From: CAYSRM01 sp964475205
GTDB taxonomy: Bacteria > Verrucomicrobiota > Kiritimatiellia > UBA8416 > CAYSRM01
Direction of reading: 5' to 3'
Length of the DNA stretch: 30,003 bases
Assembly (NCBI GenBank): GCA_964475205.1
Contig: CAYYVQ010000030.1
Location: forward strand, 1 to 30,003
Shown: positions 21,765 through 30,003 of the stretch, piece by piece
How positions within the stretch are numbered: position 1 is the stretch's first letter
How the letters are laid out: each line of letters opens with the position of its first letter
Notes under the pieces: generated by a model
What the model was told of the DNA's origin: nothing
What the model saw: the letters and a program-made list of their open reading frames with translations, nothing else
Databases searched by the model: none
Position numbers and translations under genes: made by a program

Positions 21765-23474
21765 TCAAGTGTACTTCAACACCTCTTCAACAGTTGTGTG
21801 CCCTTCCAGGATGTTTCTTATGCCGTCTTCGCGCAGCGTTCTCATGCCAAGCTCAACAGCCTTATGACGAAGCGTCATAGTCGGCTGCCGCTCGTTGATC
21901 ATTTCCCTGATGGGCTCGCTGATGCCCATGTATTCATATATGCCCCGACGCCCATGATACCCGGTGTCGTTGCATTTGTCGCAGCCCGCCCCGTAGGCAA
22001 ACCGCCTGTCACCAATTTCTTCCCGTTTCAAGCCCAGGCTCTTGAGTATGTTCTCGTCAGGCGCATATTCTCTCTTGCAGTTCCTGCAAATCGTACGGAC
22101 AAGCCGCTGCCCGAGCACGGTCTCCAGGGTTGAAGAAACAAGATAAGGCTCCACTCCCATATCTATAAGCCTCGTAATCGCACCGGCCGCATCATTAGTG
22201 TGAAGCGTTGAAAAAACAAGATGCCCCGTCAACGAAGACTGAATTGCTATCGTTGCGGTCTCGGCATCACGTATCTCGCCAACCATCATAACGTCTGGAT
22301 CCTGCCTCAGGAAAAATCTCAGGATATTTGCAAATGTATTCCCGACCTGTTCATTTACAGGAACCTGAATTATGCCCTCGATATCATACTCAACTGGCTC
22401 TTCGGCAGTAAGCAGCTTCCGGTCTATGGTGTTGATCTTCCTCAGGCCTGAATACAAAGTGGTCGTCTTTCCAGACCCGGTCGGACCGGTAACAATTATG
22501 ATGCCATTAGGGTTCAGTATATCCTTGCTGAATCCTTCGTAAACATCCTCGGGCATGCCCAGGTTCTCCAGGTCCAGCGAAACCACGCTTCTGTCAAGGA
22601 CACGAAGCACCACACTCTCGCCAAACTGGGTAGGAAGGGTGGAAACACGCAGATCAATGAGCCGGCCGCTTATGCTCAACTGTATCCTGCCGTCCTGCGG
22701 CAGGCGTCTTTCAGCAATGTTCAATCCCGACATTACCTTGATTCTCGAAATGACCGGCAGGGCAAGACGCTTGGGCGGAGGCGCCATTTCGTAAAGCGCT
22801 CCGTCAACCCGGTACCTTATTTTAAATTCTTTTTCAAACGGTTCAAAATGTATATCCGAAGCTCTGTCATTAACCGCCTGGTACAATACAAGATTTACAA
22901 ACCTGATAACCGGGGTCGAGCCGGCGGCTTCCTCAATGCCCTTTTCATCGACATCATCCGAAAGTTTCAACCCTCCGTCAACTTTGTCAATATCCGTCTC
23001 AAGAGCCGCGAGCATCTCGTTAACCGCCTCAGTATCGTCCTGATAAAACTGATTCAGACAGGCCCTCACATCCTCTTCCCGGGCCAGAACAAAACTTACT
23101 TCTCTTGTCAACGCAAACATCAGTTCATCCATAGTTTCCGGATTCACCAGGTTAAACGTGGCAAGCTCAATGGAATCATCGGTGGCCCTTATAGGAACAA
23201 CGTTGTACATCCTGGCAATACTCGCCGGCACACTGTAGACAGTGTCCCTGGATATATCCTGGGCAGGAAGGTTTATCACCGTAGTGCCAAGATAACCGGC
23301 TATTATCTCAAGGAGGTCGTCCTCCGAGATAAGTTCAAGGTCAATTACAATGTTGCGCACGGGTTTGCCCGTGCGCTCACACTCTTCCTGCACTTCCTGC
23401 ATGCTCTGATCGTCAAGCGCTTCCCGCTCATAGAGCAGCCGAAGCAAAGGACTGATATCTGTGGTCTCTGCCAT
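21765..23474 (-). CDS. PilB/GspE-type assembly ATPase (second copy)
   Basis: A 569-residue hexameric ATPase of the type IV pilus/type II secretion family, which powers pilin insertion. An N-terminal MshEN-type domain (about 1-145) leads into the ASDIHFEPFEKEFKIRYRVDG domain. Walker A GPTGSGKTTTLYSGL starts at about 330. The Asp box and Walker B read LRQDPDVMMVGEIRD, ending at about 403, and the His box includes GHLVFSTLHTNDA. Zinc ligands are CRNC (463, 466) and CDKC (498, 501). The segment before the Asp box, LTAEEPVEYDIEG, has EEP in place of the usual EDP. It begins 3 bases after the pilT stop. Whether it serves pili or secretion cannot be told. Confidence 0.92.
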   Translation of the reverse strand: MAETTDISPLLRLLYEREALDDQSMQEVQEECERTGKPVRNIVIDLELISEDDLLEIIAGYLGTTVINLPAQDISRDTVYSVPASIARMYNVVPIRATDDSIELATFNLVNPETMDELMFALTREVSFVLAREEDVRACLNQFYQDDTEAVNEMLAALETDIDKVDGGLKLSDDVDEKGIEEAAGSTPVIRFVNLVLYQAVNDRASDIHFEPFEKEFKIRYRVDGALYEMAPPPKRLALPVISRIKVMSGLNIAERRLPQDGRIQLSISGRLIDLRVSTLPTQFGESVVLRVLDRSVVSLDLENLGMPEDVYEGFSKDILNPNGIIIVTGPTGSGKTTTLYSGLRKINTIDRKLLTAEEPVEYDIEGIIQVPVNEQVGNTFANILRFFLRQDPDVMMVGEIRDAETATIAIQSSLTGHLVFSTLHTNDAAGAITRLIDMGVEPYLVSSTLETVLGQRLVRTICRNCKREYAPDENILKSLGLKREEIGDRRFAYGAGCDKCNDTGYHGRRGIYEYMGISEPIREMINERQPTMTLRHKAVELGMRTLREDGIRNILEGHTTVEEVLKYT

Positions 23475-23477
23475 ACC

Positions 23478-24572
23478 TCACCTGTTTTTTTTCTTCTGCT
23501 GTTGCGCATCCTGCAGTTTCTGCACAAGACCTTCGGCATCCTGGGCCTTCGTTATCATGTCCTCGTAACTTATCCGTCCTGCCTTGTACAAAGCCAGCAG
23601 ATGCGCATCAAGAGTAATCATGCCGTACTTCGCGCCCGTCTGTATATCTGAACTGATACGGTACGTCTTGTTGTCGCGAATCAACGATTGTATCGAGGGA
23701 GTGGATATCATTATTTCAAAGGCGGCGACACGACCTGGACCATCTGCCCTTACAAGCAGTAATTGCGATATAACAGCGATAATTCCAACGGCAAGCTGGG
23801 TCCTTATCTGCTCCTGCTGGTCGGTCGGAAACGCGTCAACAATCCTGTCCACAGTCCTGGCCGCGCCGGTCGTGTGAAGCGTGGCAAAAACAAGATGCCC
23901 TGTTTCCGCTGCGGTTATAGCCGCCTCCATGGTTTCAAGATCCCTCATTTCACCGACAAGTATGACATCCGGGTCCTGGCGCAATGCCCGCCGAAGCGCT
24001 TCCTTGAAGCTGCTTACATCAACCCCGACTTCCCGTTGAGTCACTATGCACTTGTTGTGATTGTGATAATACTCGATAGGATCCTCAACAGTTATTATAT
24101 GGCAGTCCCGCTGTTGATTAATAACGTTGATCATACTGGCAAGAGTTGTCGATTTACCCGATCCGGTGGGGCCGGTCACAAGTATCAGGCCGCGCGGCCG
24201 GAAGAGCAGTTCCTTGACCTGGGGTGGAAGACCTATCTCTTCCAGGGACATGAGTTCAGAGGGTATCAGGCGCAGGACAATCCCGAAGTTGCCCTTGCTC
24301 TTGAACACACTCACACGAAACCGCGCCTTTTCTCCATAACCAAAACCGAAGTCAGTGCTCCCCCCCTCCCGGACCTTCTGCTGATGATCAGCCGAGGTTA
24401 TGCTCTTCATCAGACGTTCCGTGTCTGCAGCGACAAGGACCGGAACATCAATCGACTCCAGCCTTCCATGTATCCTCAACTGCGGAGGCAAGCCTACACT
24501 CAGATGAATATCAGAGGCGCCCTCTTCTATAGCAAGCTCAAGCAAGTCGTTCATTTCAACAGATTCACTCAT
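23478..24572 (-). CDS. pilT: PilT-family retraction ATPase
   Basis: A 364-residue ATPase of the PilT type, which depolymerises type IV pili and powers twitching. It lacks the MshEN domain and zinc Cys of the two neighbours. Visible are GASDIHLSVGLPPQLRIHG (about 18-36), Walker A GPTGSGKSTT (134-143), Walker B with LRQDPDVILVGEMRDLETM (about 197-215), the His box TGHLVFATLHT, and SIQSLIRDNK (about 293-302) in place of the AIRNLIRE-like motif of PilT. The tail QQKKKNR is basic. Its ATG shares one base with the upstream ATPase stop (TAATG), and the next ATPase starts 3 bases after it. PilU-type variants exist, so the exact subtype is uncertain. Confidence 0.92.
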   Translation of the reverse strand: MSESVEMNDLLELAIEEGASDIHLSVGLPPQLRIHGRLESIDVPVLVAADTERLMKSITSADHQQKVREGGSTDFGFGYGEKARFRVSVFKSKGNFGIVLRLIPSELMSLEEIGLPPQVKELLFRPRGLILVTGPTGSGKSTTLASMINVINQQRDCHIITVEDPIEYYHNHNKCIVTQREVGVDVSSFKEALRRALRQDPDVILVGEMRDLETMEAAITAAETGHLVFATLHTTGAARTVDRIVDAFPTDQQEQIRTQLAVGIIAVISQLLLVRADGPGRVAAFEIMISTPSIQSLIRDNKTYRISSDIQTGAKYGMITLDAHLLALYKAGRISYEDMITKAQDAEGLVQKLQDAQQQKKKNR

Positions 24573-26278
24573 TAATCCAGGTCCCCCATTGTTACTCTTA
24601 ACACCTCTTCAAGCGTCGTCCACCCGGCTGCAACTTTTCTCAAACCGTCTTCGCGCAGCGTTCTCATGCCCATTTCCCTGGCGCGTATCCTCATCTGCGA
24701 GGCCGGTAGCTGCTGAAAAATCATGTCCTGGATCTCGTCGGTCATCTCGAAAATCTCGAAAATGCCTTTCCGCCCCTGATAACCTGTAAGGGAACATTTT
24801 TCGCATCCCCTGCCATGATAAAACTGCGCGTCATCAAGGTGAACTGCGCCAGATCCCAGAAGTTCAATTTCTGAGCGCTCGGGTTGATAAGGTTCTTTGC
24901 AGTTCTCACAAATCACCCGAACCAGCCGCTGCGCCATAACAGCCTGAACCGACGAGGCAACAAGGAAAGGCTTGACGCCGATATCCAGGAGCCGCGTCAC
25001 TGCGCTGGGGGCGTCGTTGGTGTGCAATGTACTGAATACAAGATGTCCGGTCAGAGAAGCTTCGGTCGCTATGTTCGCAGTCTCAAGGTCGCGAATCTCG
25101 CCTATCATAACAACATTGGGCGCCTGGCGCAAAATTGAACGCAAAGCAGCAGCAAACGTCAGCCCTATGCCCGAACGAACCTGCACCTGATTAATACCTG
25201 ACATCTGATATTCCACAGGATCCTCAACAGTAATGATCTTTCTGTCAGGACGGTTGATGTAGCCCAGGCAGGCATAGAGAGTAGTGGTCTTTCCTGATCC
25301 CGTCGGACCAGTTACCAGGAAAATGCCGTCAGGCAGATTTATCAGCCGCTCAAAAGTCTGCTGGTCATCAGAGAGAAAACCCAGCTTCGGCAGCCCCAGC
25401 GCAAGATTCTGCTTGTCCAGAATACGCATGACCACACTCTCACCGTGATTCGTAGGCACAGTGGAAACACGAAGGTCCAGCTCGCGGCCGAGAATGTTAA
25501 CCTCTATCCTCCCATCCTGGGGAACACGCTTCTCTGAAATCTTCATGTCAGCCATTATCTTTACTCTGCTGATTATAGCCGATTGCAGACGCTTGGGAGG
25601 ACTGTCAACCTCATGGAGCACACCGTCAACACGGTACCGCACCCGAAACTTCTTCTCCAGCGGCTCCAGGTGAATGTCCGAGGCTCGATTGCGGAAAGCC
25701 TCCAGGATAATCAGGCTCACCAGCTTTATTATAGGCGCATCGGTCTCCGTTGCATCGGCCTGCTCAACCAGATCATTTCCACCTGTCAACTCAATATCAA
25801 TATTCTCATCGGCAGCCTGATCCACCATGGCTGCCATTGTCTCTTCCGCGGCATAAAACTTGTCCAGCGTAGCCTTGATCTCAGCCTTGGAGGCAACAAC
25901 ACCCTCAACATTCTTCTTCAAAAGATACCGCAAAGTATCCAGGGCATCAAAATCGAGCGGATCGCTAAGCGCCACGGTAACAGTCTCGTCTTGAGCATCG
26001 ACTGGAACAACCTTGTACCGGCGGGCTATGTCCGAAGGAATACTGTCCCTGACCTCGGGGGAAAGCTGTACCCCTCCCAGATTCACAAGCTCCATGCCAA
26101 GCTGATTGGCAAGAAGAGCAAGCACTTCCTTCTCGGTAATTACATCCTCCTGCATAAGCCGATCCAGAACACTGCTTCCTTCTCCATTAGTCGCAGCCCG
26201 TGCTTCCTCAATCTGCTCCGGAGATAAAGCGCCGTTTTCTTCCAGAATCTCAAGGACATAATTGTCGTTTGAAGTCAA
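24572..26278 (-). CDS. PilB/GspE-type assembly ATPase (first copy)
   Basis: A 568-residue paralogue of the ATPase at 21765-23474, with MshEN domain (about 1-145), ASDIHLEPLEKKFRVRYRVDG, Walker A GPTGSGKTTTLYACL from about 324, His box GHLVFSTLHTNDA, and zinc ligands CENC (457, 460) and CEKC (492, 495). The Asp box reads RQAPNVVMIGEIRD: the two Asp of the common RQDPDV are Ala and Asn, while the Walker B Glu remains. The start is a TTG at 26278, chosen because GGAGG lies 6 bases upstream and the nearby ATG is out of frame. It heads the ATPase operon behind a good promoter and shares one base with pilT. Confidence 0.92.
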   Translation of the reverse strand: MTSNDNYVLEILEENGALSPEQIEEARAATNGEGSSVLDRLMQEDVITEKEVLALLANQLGMELVNLGGVQLSPEVRDSIPSDIARRYKVVPVDAQDETVTVALSDPLDFDALDTLRYLLKKNVEGVVASKAEIKATLDKFYAAEETMAAMVDQAADENIDIELTGGNDLVEQADATETDAPIIKLVSLIILEAFRNRASDIHLEPLEKKFRVRYRVDGVLHEVDSPPKRLQSAIISRVKIMADMKISEKRVPQDGRIEVNILGRELDLRVSTVPTNHGESVVMRILDKQNLALGLPKLGFLSDDQQTFERLINLPDGIFLVTGPTGSGKTTTLYACLGYINRPDRKIITVEDPVEYQMSGINQVQVRSGIGLTFAAALRSILRQAPNVVMIGEIRDLETANIATEASLTGHLVFSTLHTNDAPSAVTRLLDIGVKPFLVASSVQAVMAQRLVRVICENCKEPYQPERSEIELLGSGAVHLDDAQFYHGRGCEKCSLTGYQGRKGIFEIFEMTDEIQDMIFQQLPASQMRIRAREMGMRTLREDGLRKVAAGWTTLEEVLRVTMGDLD

Positions 26279-26289
26279 ATCATTCCTCC
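26275..26289 (-). promoter_or_regulatory. Ribosome site with TTG start and overlapping ATG-ATT-TGA frame
   Basis: On the minus strand GGAGG (26289-26285) is followed by AATGAT and then TTGACT, where TTG (26278-26276) opens the ATPase frame. Within the spacer an ATG (26283-26281) begins a frame that ends at once as ATG ATT TGA. Its TGA overlaps the TTG. The same ATG is also the penultimate codon of a 71-residue frame starting at 26490. Confidence 0.6.
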
Positions 26290-26394
26290 ATGAACCCGCA
26301 CAAACATTTTCTGCTGCTCCCGATTATCCGTCCCGGCAAATAAACAATGGCTCGCTTTACCGCAAAAATAAACACAATCGAACCCCGCCTGGAA

Positions 26395-26423
26395 ATTATA
26401 GCATCTTCTGCTCCGCACGTCGA
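26395..26423 (-). promoter_or_regulatory. Predicted extended -10 promoter of the ATPase operon
   Basis: On the minus strand a perfect TATAAT (26400-26395) is preceded by TGC, giving an extended -10, and 17 bases upstream by TCGACG (26423-26418), four of six matches to the -35 consensus. The start point would be near 26388, leaving a leader of about 110 bases before the TTG start. Confidence 0.6.
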
Positions 26424-26618
26424 TCTGAAACAATCCGGCAGGCAACTCCTGAAATTGATTAATTGACCAGCCTGATAATGCCTTATCCATACGGAAAATT
26501 CAAACGCGAAATGCCGGCCAACAGATATAAAAAGATCTGACCTGATCTATTCATAAAAATCTATTACGAGTGTGCATGTCACTTCATCTCAACGACTTTG
26601 CTTGCCAGCCGATCTTGA

Positions 26619-26632
26619 CGTATGTTCATACG
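26619..26632. repeat. Short palindrome downstream of gatB
   Basis: CGTATG and CATACG pair across a TT spacer at 26619-26632. It lies about 80 bases beyond the gatB stop and has no T-tract on the minus strand, so it is not a standard terminator. It could be a protein-binding site or chance. Confidence 0.3.
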
Positions 26633-26713
26633 CCTTCATCCGGCTATCTGCGCAAAGCCATTGATCTACAACAACCTGCGCACTCTCATTACGAAGTTGA
26701 TGAACATATCTGG

Positions 26714-28153
26714 CTAATGTCTCATCTTGGTCTCAATCAACTTATTAACAAGACGAGGATTTGCTTTGCCCCTGCTCAGCCGCATAACCTGCCCGACAAG
26801 AAATTTTGCCGCCTGCTTTTTCCCCGCCCGGTAATCCTGAACTGATTTCGGGTTTTCTTCCATGGCCTGATCAACAAATTTCTCTATCTCGGTCTCGTCG
26901 CTGACCTGCCCGACGCCCAGACTCTCTACAAGATCGGCAGGACTCCCACCGCGGTTAAACATCTCTTCAAAAACCTTCTTGGCTCCCGTGAAACTCACCG
27001 CTTTGTTATCCACCAGTTTCACCAGTTCCGCAAGGCCGCCGGGCTCCAGCGGCAATTCCTGAATATCCTTGCCGGATTCAGAAAGCATCCTGCTCATCTC
27101 TGTCATTACCCAGTTGGAAACAGCCTTGGAATTGTCACACAACAATGCCGCACGCTCAAAGAAATCCGCCATTGCCCTGTCGGCAACAAGCACGCCGGCA
27201 TCATATTCCGGCAGGCCATAGTCTGCAATGATACGCTTACGCCTCTGCCTGGGCAGCTCAGGCACCTCTTCAGCCCACTGATCAACATCAGTTTGAGCAA
27301 GACAGACCGGAGGCAAATCCGGATCGGGAAAATACCTGTAATCATGTGCATATTCCTTCGAACGCATCAAAAACGTCATTCCGGCATCTGCGTCCCACCT
27401 CCGTGTCTCCTGGTTGATCGTACCGCCGCCATCAAGGGTCTCAATCTGTCTGCCGACTTCGTAGACAAGTGAGTCGTGCACTCCGCGAAAGGTGTTAAGA
27501 TTCTTTATCTCCGTCTTGACGCCAAGCGTTTTTGTTCCAAAAGGACGAATGCTGCAGTTGACATCGCATCGGATATTCCCCTGCTCCAGGTTACAGTCAC
27601 TGACCTCCCCATACATGAGTATTTCCTTTAAAGACTGGAGGTATGCAAAAGCGGTATCCGGAGAATCAATATCCGGTTCGCTTACAATCTCCATCAGGGG
27701 AATACCGGCCCTGTTGAAATCAACTCCGCTGTATCCTCCGGAATGAACACTCTTTGCAACGTCCTCCTCAAGGTGTATCCTCTTGATGCTGATCCGGCGA
27801 TCTCCATCAGAACCAATTGCAACACTTCCCCCGTCACAGAAAGGCATGTCATATTGCGATATCTGGTAATTCTTGGGCATATCCGGATAGAAGTAGCTTT
27901 TCCTGTCAAACTTGCTGCGCATGTTGATCCTGGAGCCCAGCATCAAACCCGACAAAACAGTCAATTTAATCGCCTCACTGTTTATGACCGGCAATGAACC
28001 CGGATAGCCAAGGCAGACAGGACAGACATTCGTATTCGGCGGCGCGTCATGATCAGTGCTGCACCCACAGAACATCTTAGACCGCGTTCTGAGCTGAACA
28101 TGAACCTCAAGCCCTATACAAACCTCGTATCTTGAATTCTCGCCCGCCTTCAT
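26714..28153 (-). CDS. gatB: Asp/Glu-tRNA amidotransferase subunit GatB
   Basis: A 479-residue subunit of the GatCAB complex that binds mischarged Glu-tRNA(Gln) or Asp-tRNA(Asn), activates it with ATP and accepts ammonia from GatA. The N-terminus YEVCIGLEVHVQLRTRSKMFCGC is diagnostic, followed by a Cys-rich metal site (CGCSTDHDAPPNTNVCPVCLG). The cradle domain contains RKSYFYPDMPKNYQISQYDMPF and GIPLMEIVSEPDI. The C-terminal YqeY-like tail contains KSVQDYRAGKKQAAKFLVGQVMRLSRGKANP. Its ATG overlaps the gatA stop by 4 bases. Length is normal. It suggests that the host lacks GlnRS and/or AsnRS, which the window cannot confirm. Confidence 0.96.
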   Translation of the reverse strand: MKAGENSRYEVCIGLEVHVQLRTRSKMFCGCSTDHDAPPNTNVCPVCLGYPGSLPVINSEAIKLTVLSGLMLGSRINMRSKFDRKSYFYPDMPKNYQISQYDMPFCDGGSVAIGSDGDRRISIKRIHLEEDVAKSVHSGGYSGVDFNRAGIPLMEIVSEPDIDSPDTAFAYLQSLKEILMYGEVSDCNLEQGNIRCDVNCSIRPFGTKTLGVKTEIKNLNTFRGVHDSLVYEVGRQIETLDGGGTINQETRRWDADAGMTFLMRSKEYAHDYRYFPDPDLPPVCLAQTDVDQWAEEVPELPRQRRKRIIADYGLPEYDAGVLVADRAMADFFERAALLCDNSKAVSNWVMTEMSRMLSESGKDIQELPLEPGGLAELVKLVDNKAVSFTGAKKVFEEMFNRGGSPADLVESLGVGQVSDETEIEKFVDQAMEENPKSVQDYRAGKKQAAKFLVGQVMRLSRGKANPRLVNKLIETKMRH

Positions 28154-29598
28154 TCACGAGCCCCCTTTTCCATAAGACTTTCAAAGGCGGCTGCAACACC
28201 AAGCGCCTGATCCTCACGGAAAGATCCACCAAGAATCTGCAGCCCGACGGGAAGCCCGGAACCGGTCTTCCCGCACGGCACACTGATCCCGCAGATGCCC
28301 GCCATGCTGGCAGGCACAGTAAAAACATCCGTCATATACATCTGCAACGGGTCGTCAACCTTTTCGCCGATCGGATACGGAGGCGACGGCGCCACAGGCC
28401 CCATAATAACATCGCACTTTTTGAAGGCTTCCTCAAAATCCGCCCTTATCAGGGTGCGAACCTTCTGGGCGGAAAGATAATACGCATCGTAATAACCGCT
28501 GCTCAACGCATATGTCCCAAGTATTATCCGCCTCTTCACCTCTTTGCCGAATCCCTCGGCCCGTGACCGGATATACATCTGAATAGGATCTTCGCAGCCT
28601 CCATGCCTGTGGCCGTAACGAACACCGTCAAACCTCGCAAGATTCGCAGACGCTTCGGCTGCTGCAATAAGATAATATGCTGAAATGGCGTATTCTGTGT
28701 GAGGAAGCTCAACAGCCACCTCCTCTGCCCCCATTTCAGAACAAAGATCTATGGCGCTCCTTACGATGGCCTTGACCTCAGGATCAGAACCTTCGAGAAA
28801 ATATTCACGGGGCACACCAATCCTTACCCCTCGCATACCTCGACCCAGATCGCGGCTGTAATCAGGAACTTCCATGGAAACCGAAGATGAATCCCTTGGA
28901 TCATGGCCGGCAATGACCCCAAGCAAAACAGCTGCGTCAGCGACTGTCTTCGTAACCGGCCCTATCTGATCAAGCGAAGATGCATAAGCCGTGAGGCCAT
29001 AGCGCGAAACCCTGCCATAAGAAGGTTTGAACCCGACACAACCACAAAAAGACGCAGGAAGGCGCAGTGAACCGCCCGTGTCGCTGCCAAGAGCGCAAAT
29101 GGCTTCATTCCCCGCTACAGCAGCAGCCGATCCGCCGCTCGACCCCCCGGGTACACGGGAAAGATCGCAGGGGTTCCTGGTGAGTTGATAACCTGAATTC
29201 TCCGTAGTAGACCCCATACCGAATTCATCCATATTGGTCCGGCCAAGCAACACCGCACCAGCCTCGCGAAGCTTTGCTGCCGCCGTGGCGTCATACGGCG
29301 ATACATAACCGGCAAGCATACGGGAACCACAGGTGCATTCGGAACCGCGAACGTTGATATTGTCCTTGATGGCTACAGGAACGCCTTCCAGTTTCCCCGC
29401 CTTTCCTTTACTCCTTGCCCGGTCGCTTTGAACTGCGGCTTCCAGCGCCTTGTCGGCGTCAACCCTGAGATATGCGCCTGTTTCTTTGTCCCCGGCTTCA
29501 ATACTGTTCAATACCGAGCGCACAAGCTCTTCAGAGCTGCATTCTCCGCCCGCCAGCAGGGATAATGCCTCAGTTACCGTTTTCTCAGCCAGCTCCAT
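28150..29598 (-). CDS. gatA: Asp/Glu-tRNA amidotransferase subunit GatA
   Basis: A 482-residue amidase-signature enzyme that hydrolyses glutamine and passes ammonia to GatB. The Ser-Ser-Lys triad is visible: K78 in VAIKDN, S153 in GGSSGGS and S177 in GSDTGGSLRLPA; the 24-residue spacing between the serines matches characterised GatA. Other family blocks are TNMDEFGMGSTTENSGY and FKPSYGRVSRYGLTAYASSLDQIGP. GGAGG lies 7 bases before the ATG. It follows gatC by 19 bases and overlaps gatB by 4, the common gatCAB layout. I see nothing unusual. Confidence 0.96.
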   Translation of the reverse strand: MELAEKTVTEALSLLAGGECSSEELVRSVLNSIEAGDKETGAYLRVDADKALEAAVQSDRARSKGKAGKLEGVPVAIKDNINVRGSECTCGSRMLAGYVSPYDATAAAKLREAGAVLLGRTNMDEFGMGSTTENSGYQLTRNPCDLSRVPGGSSGGSAAAVAGNEAICALGSDTGGSLRLPASFCGCVGFKPSYGRVSRYGLTAYASSLDQIGPVTKTVADAAVLLGVIAGHDPRDSSSVSMEVPDYSRDLGRGMRGVRIGVPREYFLEGSDPEVKAIVRSAIDLCSEMGAEEVAVELPHTEYAISAYYLIAAAEASANLARFDGVRYGHRHGGCEDPIQMYIRSRAEGFGKEVKRRIILGTYALSSGYYDAYYLSAQKVRTLIRADFEEAFKKCDVIMGPVAPSPPYPIGEKVDDPLQMYMTDVFTVPASMAGICGISVPCGKTGSGLPVGLQILGGSFREDQALGVAAAFESLMEKGARE

Positions 29599-29617
29599 CT
29601 AATATCCTCCGGAAAGA

Positions 29618-29923
29618 CTATTCAACAATCCTGGGAACCTTGAAATGCTCATCAGTTCGCTCCGGAGCATTTGCAAGAACCTGTTCCCTGTCAAGACTCA
29701 TTTCCAGCTTATCTTCACGCACAACATTTTCAAGATTGACGGCATGAGAAGTAGGCTCCACCCCGGAAAGATCAAGCTCACCGATCTTGGCCACATATTG
29801 GACAACTTCCTTCAGCTGGCCCTCAAATTCTGACGCCTCCCCGGGAGCAAGTTCAAGACGAGCCAGGTTTGCAACATACGCCACATCTATCCTGCCGCTT
29901 AAGCGATTGCTGTATTGTTCCAT
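29618..29923 (-). CDS. gatC: Asp/Glu-tRNA amidotransferase subunit GatC
   Basis: A 101-residue belt subunit that wraps around GatA and GatB and stabilises the complex. The family features VAYVANLARLELAPGEASEFEGQLKEVVQYVAKIGELDLSGVEPTSHAVNLENVVREDK and the C-terminal ANAPERTDEHFKVPRIVE are clear. A GAGGG ribosome site lies 8 bases before the ATG. It is the first gene of the gatCAB unit in this window. In the remaining 80 bases upstream, CCCGGC (29946-29951) can pair with GCCGGG (29978-29983), but no clear promoter is visible. Confidence 0.95.
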   Translation of the reverse strand: MEQYSNRLSGRIDVAYVANLARLELAPGEASEFEGQLKEVVQYVAKIGELDLSGVEPTSHAVNLENVVREDKLEMSLDREQVLANAPERTDEHFKVPRIVE

Positions 29924-30003
29924 AAAAAACGCCCTCTATTTTTATCCCGGCAAAACAGATACACTAATCAACAATAAGCCGGGAAACAAGAAAAAGGTAC
30001 TAA

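Larger units (their letters stand above)
26279..26713. other. 435 bp gap between gatB and the ATPase operon
   Basis: No convincing gene lies here. It holds the ribosome site and predicted promoter of the ATPase operon (26285-26423). Further right is a short palindrome (26619-26632) and AT-rich sequence. A 71-residue minus-strand frame (26490-26275) ends overlapping the ATPase start but has no ribosome site and spans the promoter. A 48-codon minus-strand frame without a start codon follows gatB. I see no clear intrinsic terminator after gatB. Confidence 0.55.

Noticed and set aside
26275..26490. 71-codon minus-strand frame as a gene
   Set aside because: No ribosome site, and the extended -10 promoter lies inside it, so transcripts would start downstream of its ATG. 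Kept only as a finding about the overlapping stop.
26570..26845. Plus-strand open frame of 91 codons at the gatB end
   Set aside because: Nearly half is antisense to gatB, no ribosome site is seen, and no domain is recognised.

Overview
The window looks like ordinary housekeeping chromosome from a Gram-negative-type bacterium. Every convincing gene lies on the minus strand, so transcription runs from high to low coordinates. Clues to the host are a MurE with the DNPR motif typical of meso-diaminopimelate-adding enzymes, a GatCAB amidotransferase, an MsbA-type exporter, and a prepilin beginning with an FTLIELLVV-type segment not preceded by Gly, with a late H...DG motif. That prepilin style recalls Lentisphaerota, Kiritimatiellota and their relatives in the PVC group. 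This placement is an inference of moderate-to-low certainty; there is no rRNA in the window to settle it.

In transcription order, gatC-gatA-gatB (29923 to 26714) make Gln-tRNA(Gln) and/or Asn-tRNA(Asn). A 435 bp gap with a good promoter follows, then a compact operon of three secretion/pilus ATPases: a PilB/GspE-type ATPase, PilT, and a second PilB/GspE-type ATPase (26278 to 21765). Next come thioredoxin reductase overlapping an MsbA-like ABC exporter (21651 to 18944), then yjbQ-queA behind a possible promoter (18835 to 17376). A single-gene prepilin unit with its own promoter and strong terminator follows (17345 to 16602), then priA and metG.

The left 12 kb is a division and cell wall (dcw) cluster: mraZ, rsmH, ftsL-like, ftsI, a small ORF, murE, murF, a small ORF, mraY, murD, a triple-LysM envelope protein, and ftsW. 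Most neighbours overlap or nearly touch, and the mraZ promoter carries three repeats spaced 10 bp apart that resemble MraZ boxes. The cluster stops after ftsW; murG, murC, murB, ddl, ftsQ, ftsA and ftsZ are not in the window.

The 501 bp beyond ftsW are non-coding and repeat-rich. They contain a 163 bp MITE-like element with 18 bp perfect terminal inverted repeats and a flanking 5 bp duplication (GTCAG), a second large hairpin, and degenerate microrepeats. One microrepeat type recurs between metG and priA.

I found no CRISPR array, defence island, phage, tRNA or rRNA, and nothing I would call a new multi-gene system. The points most worth a second look are the MITE-like element, the microrepeats, two small ORFs inside the dcw cluster, the isolated ATPase trio, and the terminator abutting priA.
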